A stretch of 64,000 bases of DNA, from NCBI GenBank assembly GCA_010645155.1, contig JAAGOF010000234.1:589414-653413 (forward strand), written 5' to 3'. The notes below the pieces were generated by a model that ran no database searches, had not been told where the DNA came from, and saw only the letters and a program-made list of their open reading frames with translations. Shown here one piece after another: positions 1 to 10,322 of this stretch (its first letter is position 1; each line of letters opens with the position of its first letter). The DNA comes from Tigriopus japonicus (taxonomy: Eukaryota; Arthropoda; Copepoda; Harpacticoida; Harpacticidae). Made by a program: the position numbers and the translations under genes.

Positions 1-519
1 CTTCGAACAAAATAAAGTTATTCAGAATGAAATCTGTCATGGTTACCAATGCCAAGGAATCCTTGGTTGCAACCAGTCTCTCTGGAGTCTCTCAGGACTA
101 GCTCCCTTTTGAACCCGCTCGTTTTTTGCTTCGCTCGCTACACTTAAGCGTACAGTTCAGAGCAAAACGCCAAAACCAGTTATGACGACAAAAATATGGC
201 GGAAAAGTGAAAATGGCACAAAATTGAACTCTGTGGAAAAGTGTGTGATTTGTTTTACAAGTTTATTATCAAGTATTAACAAAATTTGTGTGGGATGGTC
301 TTAAGTCATCCTGCCAAATGAGAGCCTCAATTCCCAAGGCACCAGAGGCAAACAAGAAGAAGAACAACAACAACAACGGGGTGTGGCATGGTGGTTCAGC
401 TAATTCTATAGCGGGTAGCAGTAGTTGTAGGAATCATGAGAATATTTTCAGGACTTGCTCCTTCACGAGAGGCCACTAAGAGAAAAAGGAAGGATGAGTA
501 ATTATGGCGGGGACCACCA
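1..519. other. Left edge and presumed 3' UTR of the SMAD-like gene
   Basis: No coding region is supported here. An AATAAA at 11-16 on the plus strand could be the poly(A) signal of a plus-strand gene that ends outside the window. A short CAA run near 365-378 is the only simple repeat. The right part probably is 3' UTR of the minus-strand gene that stops at 520. Confidence 0.4.
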
Positions 520-3015
520 TCACATCTCGGGATATGCGGGTGTATGTGGATGCTGATGTTGAGAATGATGGGACATCGATGCATGATGACCACTGTGATG
601 CGGGTATCCACCATAATTCTGACCATATGCCTGATCCGGATGCATTTGTTGTTGCTGCTGTTGTTGTTGCATTTGATAGCCACCCCCATACATCATGGGA
701 CCATTTTGAGGGGGACCATGATGTTGAAGATTCCCCGAGTTGGCACCATGGTGCATGTTCGACATGTGACTATTGGTTGAGTGATGCAGGGAAGGCTGTT
801 GATGATGCATGGGATGGGTGCCAGGTTGAGTCATACTCTGTACGTGATGGGGATGAGGCATTTGCAAAGGCATCATGGACCCCGATGTGGGAGGCTGGAA
901 CATTTGACCACCATTAGTGAAGTCCCCGGGATTGGCGCCCAGGTAGCTGTTCCCCGTGCTGTTATTGCTAGAGCCACCCGAATTGGGCATGGACCATGCA
1001 TCCACTATGCAAGGTGCTTCTGCAGGTGGGGAGCGCATCATGGGCACGCCCATATGCGATTGGCTATCAAATGGATTGGAATCTGCCGAATTCGATGAGC
1101 GCGACCTTGACGAGGGTGTGACACTGTGAGGGTTGGACGAGGATTGGGACGAGTATCCTGGGAATGCTGAAGTATCCATAGAGAAATTGCCAACAACAGC
1201 ATCGTCTTCGGCGCCATTGGCACCCAAAACCTCGTTGGAAATGTTTTCGAATTCGTCGTCGAATTGCCGCTCGAAACTTCCTTGAATGTCATTCAGGAGA
1301 TCTTGGATGGTGGAATCCTCAAGCTGAGAGGTGGAAATGGTCCCGTTATTGGTGGGAGGAGGAAGAGTAGGTGTCGTCAGTTTGGGCTCCGGTTTGGGCG
1401 GGGGTTCCGAGATCTTTTGCTTGGCAGTCGAGGAAAGTTTGGCCGAGTTCTTTGGTTTCCGACCCGCGTTGGATTTGGCTTTCGTTTTGGTGGTGGGCTT
1501 CACAGGTGCTGGAGGGGGCAAAAGGGGTGGGCCCAACGAGGGCGAGGGCACTTGTTCGTGGACAACTTTGACATCTTTGACTTCTGGCTTTGGCTTGATA
1601 TGATTGAGATACTCTCCACTAAGAATGGGGTCGAGCTCATTCAGAATCTTGAGACCCTCGATGAACTCCGGCTCCCATTCTTGACTTTTGCCCTTGAGGC
1701 ATTCGCGGTCGATTCGCAAGAACTTGATTTCCTTCAGCAAATCAGCCTTGCTGAACTTTTGGAAACCTGCCTTCTCGCCCGCTACGGAATGATCTTTCCA
1801 ATACTTGACATAATCCACGCCTTGAGGATCAAACACCTTGGGTTCGGCCCGGTTTTTGGGCTCACTGACACTGGGACCGGCTGGAGTGGGACCGGCTTGA
1901 GCGACACTGGCCTTCTTTCCCACTTTCTTGGCCGCTGGGCTGGTCTTTTTGAGACTGGACTTGCGTTGAGCGGCTCGAGCGGCTTTGTTGAATCGGGCAA
2001 TACACTCACTCGTCAATTCGTAATGATATGGATTGATGCAAATGGTGTCCGTCATTACAGCCTCCTCGGGAGGTTTTATCAGGGCGGGATATTGACACTG
2101 GACCGTAGACTTGATGTCGTTATGAAAGACAATATTGGGCCAACGAAACGTCTGGCAGAGAATGATTTGCGGAAACACCTTCTTGGTCCCTCCGTTGCCG
2201 GGCTTTTGCACTGTCATTCGCCCATCTTTGGGCCGACCCACACTCACGCACGTGGAATCAGTGGCCTGATCGCGTACCACCTGGGCCCATTGCTCGGGTA
2301 AGCCATCGGTCTGGAACACTTTCCTCGTCAGGTTCAAAAGGGCTCGCTCGGCGAACTCTGCCTCTTGGAACTCTTCACTTTGCGAGCCCAAGAGTCGCAA
2401 CACAAAGTCCCGCATCTGTTGCTCCTTATTCTGAGTGGGCGTATGACTCTTGTCCGACGCCGGTTCCGAACTAGTCGACGGGGACGGAGTCGGAACACCT
2501 TGGGAGGGGCGAATTGACCCGTTCAACGGGACATTCATGTCGGGTCGAGCCGTGTTTTTGGCCGCAGCTTCCTCCCGCCGGGCTTGAGCCGATTTGCGTT
2601 TACGCGGTGCTTTGGGCTTTTTAGAGGCGGGAGTGGCCTTGGACGTGGCTGAACTCGTCGGTGGCAAGGGCACACTCGGAAGGGCGGGCATTCCCGGAGG
2701 TGGAACTGGAGGGAAATGAGGTAAATCACCCCCAAAAAACGGAGGCGGTCCGGAGGACGAGACGGAAGGAGCAACGGGTGCGGGATGATAGAATGCGGGC
2801 CCGTGGTGCGGCTGTGTGGGTTCAAAATGCGGCTGAGCCGGATTCAAAGGCACGGGCTGGAAGCTGAGCATGTTGTAGCCGGGAGGAGAGCCGCTCGAAT
2901 TGTGATGGGAGGCGTGGTGGTCCATACTTATGATGGACGATCCGGAGACTGGCTTTTGACCGGGGAACCCGCTCTCCGGAACTCTGAAGGAGGCGTGGAT
3001 GCGGGCGTGACACAC
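520..3015 (-). CDS. SMAD MH1-domain protein without MH2 domain
   Basis: An uninterrupted 831-codon frame. Residues about 201-333 form a SMAD MH1 domain, the zinc-containing DNA-binding module of TGF-beta/BMP effectors. It is closest by eye to the co-SMAD (SMAD4/Medea) type. The four zinc ligands are present: C256, C307, C326 and H331, the last two in the signature CINPYHYE. The DNA-contact hairpin (RMTVQKPG..., residues 266-282) differs from the usual RLQVAGRKG and is about six residues longer. An MH2 domain is absent. After the MH1 come a lysine/alanine-rich linker, a unique segment (about 385-470), proline-rich stretches, and a Ser/His/Gln-rich tail with a run of glutamines near 785-792, typical of a transactivation region. 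The N-terminus is proline-rich with a basic patch (KKPKAPRKRK). The start could be codon 1 (3015) or Met31 (2925). I infer a nuclear DNA-binding regulator; its place in TGF-beta signalling is unproven because receptor phosphorylation and SMAD trimer formation need MH2. Confidence 0.8.
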   Translation of the reverse strand: MCHARIHASFRVPESGFPGQKPVSGSSIISMDHHASHHNSSGSPPGYNMLSFQPVPLNPAQPHFEPTQPHHGPAFYHPAPVAPSVSSSGPPPFFGGDLPHFPPVPPPGMPALPSVPLPPTSSATSKATPASKKPKAPRKRKSAQARREEAAAKNTARPDMNVPLNGSIRPSQGVPTPSPSTSSEPASDKSHTPTQNKEQQMRDFVLRLLGSQSEEFQEAEFAERALLNLTRKVFQTDGLPEQWAQVVRDQATDSTCVSVGRPKDGRMTVQKPGNGGTKKVFPQIILCQTFRWPNIVFHNDIKSTVQCQYPALIKPPEEAVMTDTICINPYHYELTSECIARFNKAARAAQRKSSLKKTSPAAKKVGKKASVAQAGPTPAGPSVSEPKNRAEPKVFDPQGVDYVKYWKDHSVAGEKAGFQKFSKADLLKEIKFLRIDRECLKGKSQEWEPEFIEGLKILNELDPILSGEYLNHIKPKPEVKDVKVVHEQVPSPSLGPPLLPPPAPVKPTTKTKAKSNAGRKPKNSAKLSSTAKQKISEPPPKPEPKLTTPTLPPPTNNGTISTSQLEDSTIQDLLNDIQGSFERQFDDEFENISNEVLGANGAEDDAVVGNFSMDTSAFPGYSSQSSSNPHSVTPSSRSRSSNSADSNPFDSQSHMGVPMMRSPPAEAPCIVDAWSMPNSGGSSNNSTGNSYLGANPGDFTNGGQMFQPPTSGSMMPLQMPHPHHVQSMTQPGTHPMHHQQPSLHHSTNSHMSNMHHGANSGNLQHHGPPQNGPMMYGGGYQMQQQQQQQQMHPDQAYGQNYGGYPHHSGHHASMSHHSQHQHPHTPAYPEM

Positions 3016-4780
3016 GGGAAACTAAGTGGGGGCTGGAGCCACAAGCCAACGCTCCTCATCCGTCTTCATTGATTATTTTGGCCTTTTTTATGATGATCAG
3101 CCTTTGGACACACACTCACTCACTCACTTTGTTAGCGTGACTGTGGGAGGAGGAGGGCATGGGGTGGTTCAGTGGTTCAGTGAGTCAGTCAGCTCGCCAA
3201 AGGAAAACAGCCAGGGCGGGAAGGGCCCATGAAAAACCAACACCAATCTTCCTGGGCCAAACTGGAGAGCCAACGGCTGAAATGGCTCAGCCAAGTTATG
3301 GGAGAGCGAAAAGCGAGAGCGAGCCAGGGGAAAGCGTGTTGTTGATGTTGGTTGTAAAATCATTCAGGGAGACGATCTGATCTGAAGCCAGAAAGATGCG
3401 AACAGACTGGAACGTTTTTCAAATCCCTCTTCCATGCCAAAACGTATGATCTTGGGAGAAGAAATCAAAATAATTTAATCATTGGATCGTTCCATTCCAA
3501 AAAATATGACACCTTTGGTGCTTAACTCCATCGCTTTGGTCGCTTCGTCAAAATCTAAAACCAAAAATATCTTCTGAGTCATGTCATAGAGAATACCTTG
3601 AAATTTGGTTTCATGAATATTTGAATTGTTTCCAACTTCAGTCTTTCCTTCTAGAGATATTTATGGAGCCTTTAAAAGGATCTTTATTGCAAGATGTTTT
3701 GTCATTACAATTCTAAAATATACAAGAAAACATAGGTCCAAATTTTGAGAAAATAATTTTATCTATTACTAACTATTTCTGGCAGTTACACGCAATTTTC
3801 TTAACTCAATATCAATTTCAAAAACTTTTCATTGAACCGAAGTTTGACTTTAAAGTAGGTCGTCATCCTTTTCTAGGTAAAAGAACGAATCTGAAAATTT
3901 TGACCTAAAAATCGAAAACAAAAGTATTGGCGAGTGAAAAAAACTTAAAAAAATGGCCTTTTGAATGACAAATCGAGAACAAAAAACTTTCTTGCCCATT
4001 TGCAGCTTTAAATAGTTGCTTTTGGACATATTTTTAATTGAAAACCTTCTTTTTCCAATTTTCCAACCTTTCCCTTTCCCTGTAATGATCATCTTTCAGC
4101 TAAACACATTTTTTTAGTTTGTTTGATTATTGATTTCAAACTGTTAAACTCATTTGAATATTTTTTTTTGGGGGGGGGGGATGTTTTATTCAAGTTTGCT
4201 TGACATGTTAGACATGTGGTTCAAAATTAAGCTCATATTTGCCACAGTTCTATAAAAATCATATTTTTTTATCAGAACTCTTTCGTGACTGTTACAGTAT
4301 TCTGTTCTCTTGATAGTGCTCAAGTTATTACTAAACGATTTGGGGTAACTCTGGGTCATATCATTGATGGCAAGTCCTTCAAAAATATTTTTCCATTCCC
4401 TCTTTGCCTTCTTCGCGGCTCCAGTTTGTTGTCAAATAAAGGCCTACAAATTAATTTGAGATCATGTAATTACTTGTTTACTTTGGCCAGAATGGCTACC
4501 AAAACCATGGCTGTCCCGTAGATATTATCTGTACTTCAAAATTAGAGATCACGGAATAAAAAAAAAAAAGATCAATAGTTGTTCCTACTTTTTCACACCT
4601 GTTGTGAGGCTCCCTGGGCTCTCTGATGACGTCACTCCATCTCTATCGCATCTCATATCAACAAACATTTTACATCATCAATCATCATCAACATCATCAT
4701 TATAATCGCTTAAGAAGAAAGGAAGAGATTGAAGGCGGGATTGTGATTCCTTGAACCCCCGCATCGAATCTCACGGCATC
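3016..4780. other. Divergent intergenic region between the SMAD-like gene and CSTF2
   Basis: AT-rich, with no supported coding region. It holds the divergent promoters of the minus-strand SMAD-like gene and plus-strand CSTF2. A T9 run followed by a G11 run occurs near 4151-4170 and an A11 run near 4559-4569. A TCATCA-rich stretch (4674-4700) lies just upstream of CSTF2. Short open frames here look random. Confidence 0.6.
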
Positions 4781-6553
4781 ATGGAGAACTACGACAAATC
4801 TCAGCGCTCCGTATTCGTGGGTAATATTCCTTACGAAGCCACCGAAGAGAAGCTCAAGGAGATCTTCAGCGAAGTCGGACCCGTGGTCTCGTTCAAGTTG
4901 GTCTACGACCGTGAAAACGGCAAGCCCAAAGGCTACGGATTCTGCGAGTTCCATGACCCGGAAATGGCCTTGAGTGCCATGCGCAATCTCAACGGATTCG
5001 AAATCGGCGGACGAACCTTGCGCGTGGATAATGCTTGTACGGAGAAATCGCGCATGGAGATGCAGCAACTCATGACGGGCGCGGCGGCCGCCGCCGCTGC
5101 GGCTGAGGCTCAAGAAAGCCCCTATGGAGAGGCCGTGGAGCCGGAGAAGGCCCCTGAGAGCATTTCCAGAGCCGTGGCCAGTTTGCCGCCCGAGCAAATG
5201 TTCGAATTGATGAAACAGATGAAGAGTTGCATCGAGAACAACCCGCACGAAGCCCGTAAGATGTTGCATCAGAACCCGCAATTGGCTTATGCCTTGCTCC
5301 AAGCCCAAGTGGTCATGAGGTGAGAAGATTAACTTGACCATGGGTATTATTGAAGGGCCGAAACTCTAAGAAGTTGCCTGCAGAATCCTACTCACACATT
5401 ATTTGCCTTGTATTGCTTTGGATTATGTGGGAAGGGAAATCAAGGGGTCAGAAATATCATAATATTCGTATTATTCCTTCACATGTGGAATCTTAATCTA
5501 TTTTAAATTTACTATTGCATCCTAAATGGGCGCATGATGTTCAAAATGTGCCGCAAAAATGTTGGGGCGCAAAGCCCCTAAATATTCACTAATTTAACCA
5601 ACGATCTTCTCGACTACTTCGGCATTTTCAAACTTTTTATTACGGTTTTGTTTATGCTTTGTAAATTTTGTCTCAATTTTGTCCAAAAGGTACAACCGAG
5701 TCCTCGAAGACCCTTAAGCCACGAGGCTTGTTTTTGAGGAAGTCTGCGCACGTAAAAAATAGTATTTTAAAGTTTTTTTTATGAAAAAGAATTTTACCGA
5801 AAAAATTAACTAAAATGTTCACTTTTTAACCGTTTTCTCAAACTAAAAATCGAGGTATGAGACTGTTTTCGTAATTTTCATCGGTTCTCTTGGTACATTT
5901 GATTGATTGAATTTGGCTAGGAGAGACATGGCCGGTAATGCTCAGATCAAATAGTAACACTAGTGAAATCAGACAATTAGGCCAATACTATAGTGACAAA
6001 GTTCAAAATCAACTATGTTTCTCATTAAAGAATTGTGGATCCGGACTTGGCCGTGACCATGTTGCACAAGACACAGCCCAAGCCCATAAATTTTCATCAG
6101 ATGACGGGTGGACCCGCTCCCCCCGTGATGGGTGGACCGGGTCCGTCAGCTGGACCCCTGCCAGTGCCCGTACCTGGTCCCAACCACGCTTTTGACCCCA
6201 TGCGAGGGGCCGCGCCCATGGAGGGGCCCGGATTCGGCGGGCCTGGTTTTGGTGTGGGTAACCGTGGCCCCGGGCCAATTTCTGACTTTGGCGGTCGACG
6301 CGATCCCCGCAGTCGCGATCGTGATCCACGCGCCAGTCGAATGGGAGGCCCCGCGCCCATGGGAGCGCCCCCAGTTGCCCCCGCTCAACCTGGGGGAGGG
6401 GCTTTGCCGGCCCATTTGGCCGGAGCCGATCCCGATAAGGCCCAATTGATTATGCAAGTTCTCAAACTCACGGACGAACAGATCGCTCTCCTGCCCGCCG
6501 AACAACGACAAAGCATCATGGAGCTTAAGAAGCAGATCAACGCCGGAAATTAA
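4781..6553 (+). CDS. CSTF2: Cleavage stimulation factor subunit 2 (CstF-64)
   Basis: Two coding exons, 4781-5319 and 6031-6553, with a 711-bp GTGAGA...AAAG intron; 353 residues. CstF-64 binds the GU-rich element downstream of the poly(A) signal within the CstF complex during mRNA 3' end formation in the nucleus. Residues about 12-95 are an RRM with RNP2 (VFVGNI) and RNP1 (KGYGFCEF). A hinge domain ([11 protein letters not shown]...[16 protein letters not shown]) follows, and the splice junction restores the conserved RIVDP. Then comes a Gly/Pro/Met-rich linker and the C-terminal three-helix domain ([28 protein letters not shown]). The start MENYDK was chosen because it directly precedes the RRM; no ATG lies in frame just upstream. 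The protein is shorter than the human one (577 aa) and lacks MEARA-type repeats. A poly(A) signal lies at 6631-6636. Confidence 0.96.
5320..6030 (+). other. CSTF2 intron
   Basis: 711-bp intron, GTGAGA donor and TTAAAG acceptor, phase 2. AT-rich. I see no nested gene or repeat in it. Confidence 0.85.
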
Positions 6554-6630
6554 TGGACAGACACGCTAACCTTGTTAATATCTATTTTCACCAAATCATT
6601 TTGGCGCACAGCCTCGGTATCATAGAGTTC

Positions 6631-6636
6631 AATAAA
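6631..6636 (+). terminator. CSTF2 poly(A) signal
   Basis: Canonical AATAAA 78 bp after the CSTF2 stop codon and before the stop codon of convergent TXNDC15. The two genes end tail to tail about 140 bp apart, so their 3' UTRs may overlap. Confidence 0.75.
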
Positions 6637-6691
6637 GCCAGAAACGAATGTCGTTTCATACATGTCAAATTTGGGAGTTAAAATTTGTCGC

Positions 6692-7732
6692 TTAGTCTTG
6701 ATGTTCGTGCTGGATTTCGGCTTCCCGCCACGTCCTTCGAATCGATTCCAAGATCCAACGACAAAAGGTCGATTTGCCAAAGAATCCTAAACCGCAGATC
6801 AAAATCGTGGCCCAAGCTAGGTACAACATATAATCCGTGCCCACAACGGCTTCCACGGGTAAGGGACCTTGGAAATCGGCCTCAGTCAAGCTCACATTGC
6901 CCTGCGGCTCAAATTCTGTGGTATTGGAAATGAAATCCACCAATCGTTCGAGATCATAATCGCTTTGATTGTATCGAGCCGCAAATTTGGTGCTATGAAA
7001 CAGAAGCACCGATGGGATAGCCATAATGCCGAACTTGGTATTGACATTGTGATACAATCCCGAATCCACGGCCATCATCCTCAGTTCGGGATAGAGGCGG
7101 GCTAATCGATTGAAATAAGGTGCGGCTCGAGCCGAGAATTGGCACCAAGAAGCGTAAAAGAATACAAGAGTGCAATTCGCGGGTGAAGAGCGACTCGTCA
7201 CGTTGGTTCCACCCAAAGCCAATTCACCCAAAATATGCTGAATCAGATGACTTCCATTGACGATTTCCACTTGAACAGAGTCTTGATCCAAGGGATCATC
7301 AAAGGTTCTAGGGATACAATTGGCTTTCTTGGGTCCTTTGGCGGTGGAATTATTGGTGCCATTAACCCCGTTGCCATTTTCACTTAGGGTCAGATTAAAA
7401 GGAATGGTTTGGTTATCGGCTAAGTCGTCGTCCATGGGTTGCTCTTCTTCCAAGATGGTCGGGTCCATGTCCATCAAAGGTTCGCCATCCATAACTACGG
7501 GTACAAAATCCGCATCGAAGTGAGGTTTCTCGATGGGCTCTTCTTCCTCTTGTTCTTCTTCGGGAACGATGGAATTGGTCATGAAATCCGGTTGGAGAGA
7601 CTCCATCCAAGAAGATGAAGAGGAGGTCTCTTCAGATGGGATGGATTGGGACGCATTTTGGGCCAGACTGGAGGTGAGAAACAAGGTTAGAAGTAGCATC
7701 CATCCTCTCGATCCAAATCGAGATGCAGACAT
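6692..7732 (-). CDS. TXNDC15: Thioredoxin domain-containing protein 15
   Basis: Single exon, 346 residues from MSASRFG; the ATG 48 bp upstream (7780) is in frame but inside a transposon, so the inner one, directly before a hydrophobic signal peptide (MLLLTLFLTSSLA), is preferred. A long acidic region precedes a thioredoxin-like fold (about residues 170-290) with the family's atypical active site WCQFSA, which has one cysteine instead of CXXC; human TXNDC15 has WCRFSA. Several N-glycosylation sequons precede a C-terminal membrane segment (MLYLAWATILICGLGFF) and a short basic tail, so it is probably a type I ER or ciliary-pathway membrane protein. In vertebrates the gene is linked to ciliogenesis and Hedgehog signalling. 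Its start codon lies only 20 bp from a hAT-like element, which must supply the promoter or 5' UTR. Confidence 0.93.
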   Translation of the reverse strand: MSASRFGSRGWMLLLTLFLTSSLAQNASQSIPSEETSSSSSWMESLQPDFMTNSIVPEEEQEEEEPIEKPHFDADFVPVVMDGEPLMDMDPTILEEEQPMDDDLADNQTIPFNLTLSENGNGVNGTNNSTAKGPKKANCIPRTFDDPLDQDSVQVEIVNGSHLIQHILGELALGGTNVTSRSSPANCTLVFFYASWCQFSARAAPYFNRLARLYPELRMMAVDSGLYHNVNTKFGIMAIPSVLLFHSTKFAARYNQSDYDLERLVDFISNTTEFEPQGNVSLTEADFQGPLPVEAVVGTDYMLYLAWATILICGLGFFGKSTFCRWILESIRRTWREAEIQHEHQD

Positions 7733-7752
7733 GTTGAAGGATGGCAACACAC

Positions 7753-8050
7753 TAGTGATGTGACTTGGTGTATTGGGCAAGATTTTTTGCGCGAGGTCTT
7801 AAGGTAGTGTCGCCAATTGACCTTTGTGAAATCGTATTCCTCTTTGCTTACCAATCTTCAAAAACCTGTTTTTTCATCAAGGAGAACGGAACGGCGTCCC
7901 TAACTTTTGTGACTTCTGAACAGGGTTGCAAATGACATTCAAATTTGAGTTTGCTGATATAGCTGAGCACAACACGAAATCTCCATTAGGTGACCCTACC
8001 TTGCGACCTCGCGCAAAAAAGCTTGCCCAACACACCAAGTCACATCACTA
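7753..8050. mobile_element. hAT-like MITE, TAGTGATG family, copy 1
   Basis: 298-bp element with inverted ends (TAGTGATGTGACTTGG... / ...CCAAGTCACATCACTA), matching over about 45 bp with few mismatches. It is flanked by a perfect 8-bp target duplication, CAACACAC (7745-7752 and 8051-8058), as produced by hAT transposases. It has no coding capacity. It sits immediately upstream of TXNDC15. Longer relatives with the same ends lie at 49808-50505 and 62206-62924. Confidence 0.9.
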
Positions 8051-8100
8051 CAACACACGCAACCACGGACTTTGATAGTTTCCGAGCAAGAGTAAAGATC

Positions 8101-8972
8101 TATGGACATTAATCCACACGCACTTTCCTCTTGGAAGGGTGACCATAATTTGCGTATCAAAATTGTGTTTAATGTGACTCACGTTAGTCACACTCATTTC
8201 TCGCGAAACAACAAAATGTTTCTGATTTCCATATGAGATTGCTTCTGAGTGACCTCTTGGAGGATCTTGAGCATGGATAGAACTACAGACAGTTCAAAAA
8301 GTGGCAATAAGCCAAAAGAGCGTAAGTTAAATAATATATGATTTCATTCATGACACGTTCTTGTATGGTCAGTTAACAGATAACGGGATTTTGGTATTCA
8401 AAATATTTAAAAAAACAGGAAAAGGTCACCTTATGTAGCATGGACAGCCAAGCAGGAAGTTAAGGGAGGATGTTAGGTTTAAAAAGCTTCACTGTTACAG
8501 GTTGACAAATTAGATTAGAAATCTCAAAAGTTCTCGTAGAAATGTAGTGAAAACAATACAAAATGTAAAGGTACTTAGAATGGTTCCAAGAATCATGATT
8601 TTAATGCCAGCAAAAATGAAGAGAAGCCAATGCAGGATCAACCGTATTTAGTTTCCCATTCCTTACTTCCTAAAATTTATACAGTCAGCCTGTAACAGTT
8701 AAACTTTTCAAACCCAACACCTTAACTTTAGCTCCATGTTTGGCTGTCCATACTACTTCAGGTGTCCCTTTCTTAAAATAGACGACGTACGTGTGCTAGA
8801 GTGAAAGGACGACCTTTCCTCTAGGTCTGTTCAAGTAAAAGATAACTGTCACATTTTGTTTTTGTTTCGCTCGAATTGAGTGTGACTAAAGTGGGTCAGA
8901 TTGAATACAATTTTGATATGCAAATTATGGCTACCCTTCCGAGAGGAAAGTGCGTGTGGATTAATGTCCATA
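8101..8972. mobile_element. Mutator-like foldback element (872 bp)
   Basis: Long inverted repeats: the first about 115 bp match the reverse complement of the last about 115 bp at roughly 90% by eye (TATGGACATTAATCC... / ...GGATTAATGTCCATA). Inner arms at about 8425-8510 and 8680-8775 are also inverted copies, so nearly the whole element folds on itself. It is flanked by a perfect 9-bp direct repeat, GTAAAGATC (8092-8100 and 8973-8981). Long terminal inverted repeats with 9-bp duplications are the hallmark of Mutator-like elements. No transposase is present, so it is non-autonomous. Confidence 0.8.
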
Positions 8973-9105
8973 GTAAAGATCGCGATCCACTTGATTTGTG
9001 TGTCAATGTTGACAGAGGTTGGGATAGAGTGCAGATCACTAGTCCATTTGGAAGCGGTAAAAGGTTTCGTTAGGAGACATTAGACATGAAAAAAGGTCTA
9101 ATCGT

Positions 9106-9321
9106 TAATCACCGATGTCAAAGATGAGTGACGTCACACCTCTCAGGTTAAATTTAGGTTAAGTTAGGTTTGAATGAAGTTAAAGTAGGTTTAAATTAGG
9201 TTAGGTTAGGTTTAAGTTAGGTTAGGTTAGGTTTAGTTAGGTTAGGTTAGGTTTAAGTATGGTTAGGTTAGGTTTAAATTTGGTCAAATGTGACGTCACT
9301 TATCTTTGACATCGGTGATTA
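9106..9321. mobile_element. Inverted-repeat element carrying a TTAGG-type array
   Basis: Two 32-bp arms (9106-9137 and 9290-9321) are inverted copies with one mismatch (TAATCACCGATGTCAAAG... / ...CTTTGACATCGGTGATTA), each containing the palindrome TGACGTCA. Between them are about 140 bp made of TTAGGTTAGGTTTAAG-like units, related to the arthropod telomere motif TTAGG. I could not find a convincing target duplication, so the element class is open. Confidence 0.75.
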
Positions 9322-9593
9322 CCGGTTACAGAAAAAAGGGGATACATTTCCTAAAAATAGCGAAAAGTTCTTGTACCGAATACTTTTGTAGGATAGTCAA
9401 CATTCTTCAGGTGGTGAGTTATTTTGATCTTTTAAACAAAACAATCTACTTAATTTGAAAAACAGTGAACCTTTTTAGGTTTGACATACAAAAAGTTGCA
9501 GGCACTCTATGTATTTTAAAATCATCCGAAAACGAAGGCTATTTAAACATGTATAATTAAACATGAAAGTCCTTGGGAGGTGCCTGATAATAT

Positions 9594-9731
9594 GGCCCCG
9601 GATTTTTTTTTAAATTTTCCTGTGAAGCAGAAATCCCAGACGTTTCAAGGAGTAAGGTCAGCTGACCCTTCGTTGTGAAGCACTTGGGAATTGGAATTTC
9701 TTCTCCAGATCAAAAAAAAATCCGGGGTCTA
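9594..9731. repeat. Short palindromic element with CCGGATTTTTT ends
   Basis: About 138 bp bounded by inverted sequences GGCCCCGGATTTTTTTTT and AAAAAAAAATCCGGGGTC. It is probably a small MITE; no target duplication was recognised. Confidence 0.5.
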
Positions 9732-10322
9732 CTGATTAAAAAACATCTCAAGGGCAAAGCAGAACTTTAACGCTATATTTTTTTGACAAAAACGTGACAA
9801 AAAGGAAATATTTATCTTTGAGAAAATGTTATTTGTCAGTTTAAGTGAAGCAAACCTCATTTACAAATGCCATTTTAAGAGTACATCTAGTTTTTATTTA
9901 ACAAAACGTGTTCACATTTGACACTTCAGAGTCCTTAATCTAATTAATAACATAAATTTTCGAACCCTACGCTTCGGTGTTGATGTTGTCACAGGGTGTC
10001 AAAATGTAGCTTTGTCATTCCAATCGTGAATGAACAAATCAAACCTAACTGCAGTAAATCATAAGCTTTTTACATGTAACTACGAAAAAAAACAGATCAA
10101 AAACCACGCTTAATTCCTTGAAGAACCTCGAATGGATCACAGAGTAACGTTAACAACTTTATGGATTCATCATACCTTTCCATTCTAGTCACAGTGGTCA
10201 CTATTTTCGGGTCCAAGAGCACCAAAATCCTAACAACAAATACACTCCCATCCTTCCTTCCTTCTTCATCATTCTTATAATAGTCATCATGTCCTGATAG
10301 TTCCGCCGCTCCCCGCTCCATT

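Noticed and set aside
1264..2301. 345-codon open frame on the plus strand
   Set aside because: Antisense shadow of the SMAD-like gene; composition follows the minus-strand codons and no domain is seen.
520..3015. Nuclear factor I (NFI) as identity of the MH1 protein
   Set aside because: NFI also has an MH1-like fold, but CINPYHYE with the four SMAD zinc ligands is specific to SMADs.
4700..5341. 213-codon minus-strand frame
   Set aside because: Shadow of the CSTF2 RRM exon, which has a clear family match on the plus strand.
9142..9283. True telomere or chromosome end
   Set aside because: The TTAGG-like array is short, irregular, bounded by inverted repeats and followed by genes on both sides.
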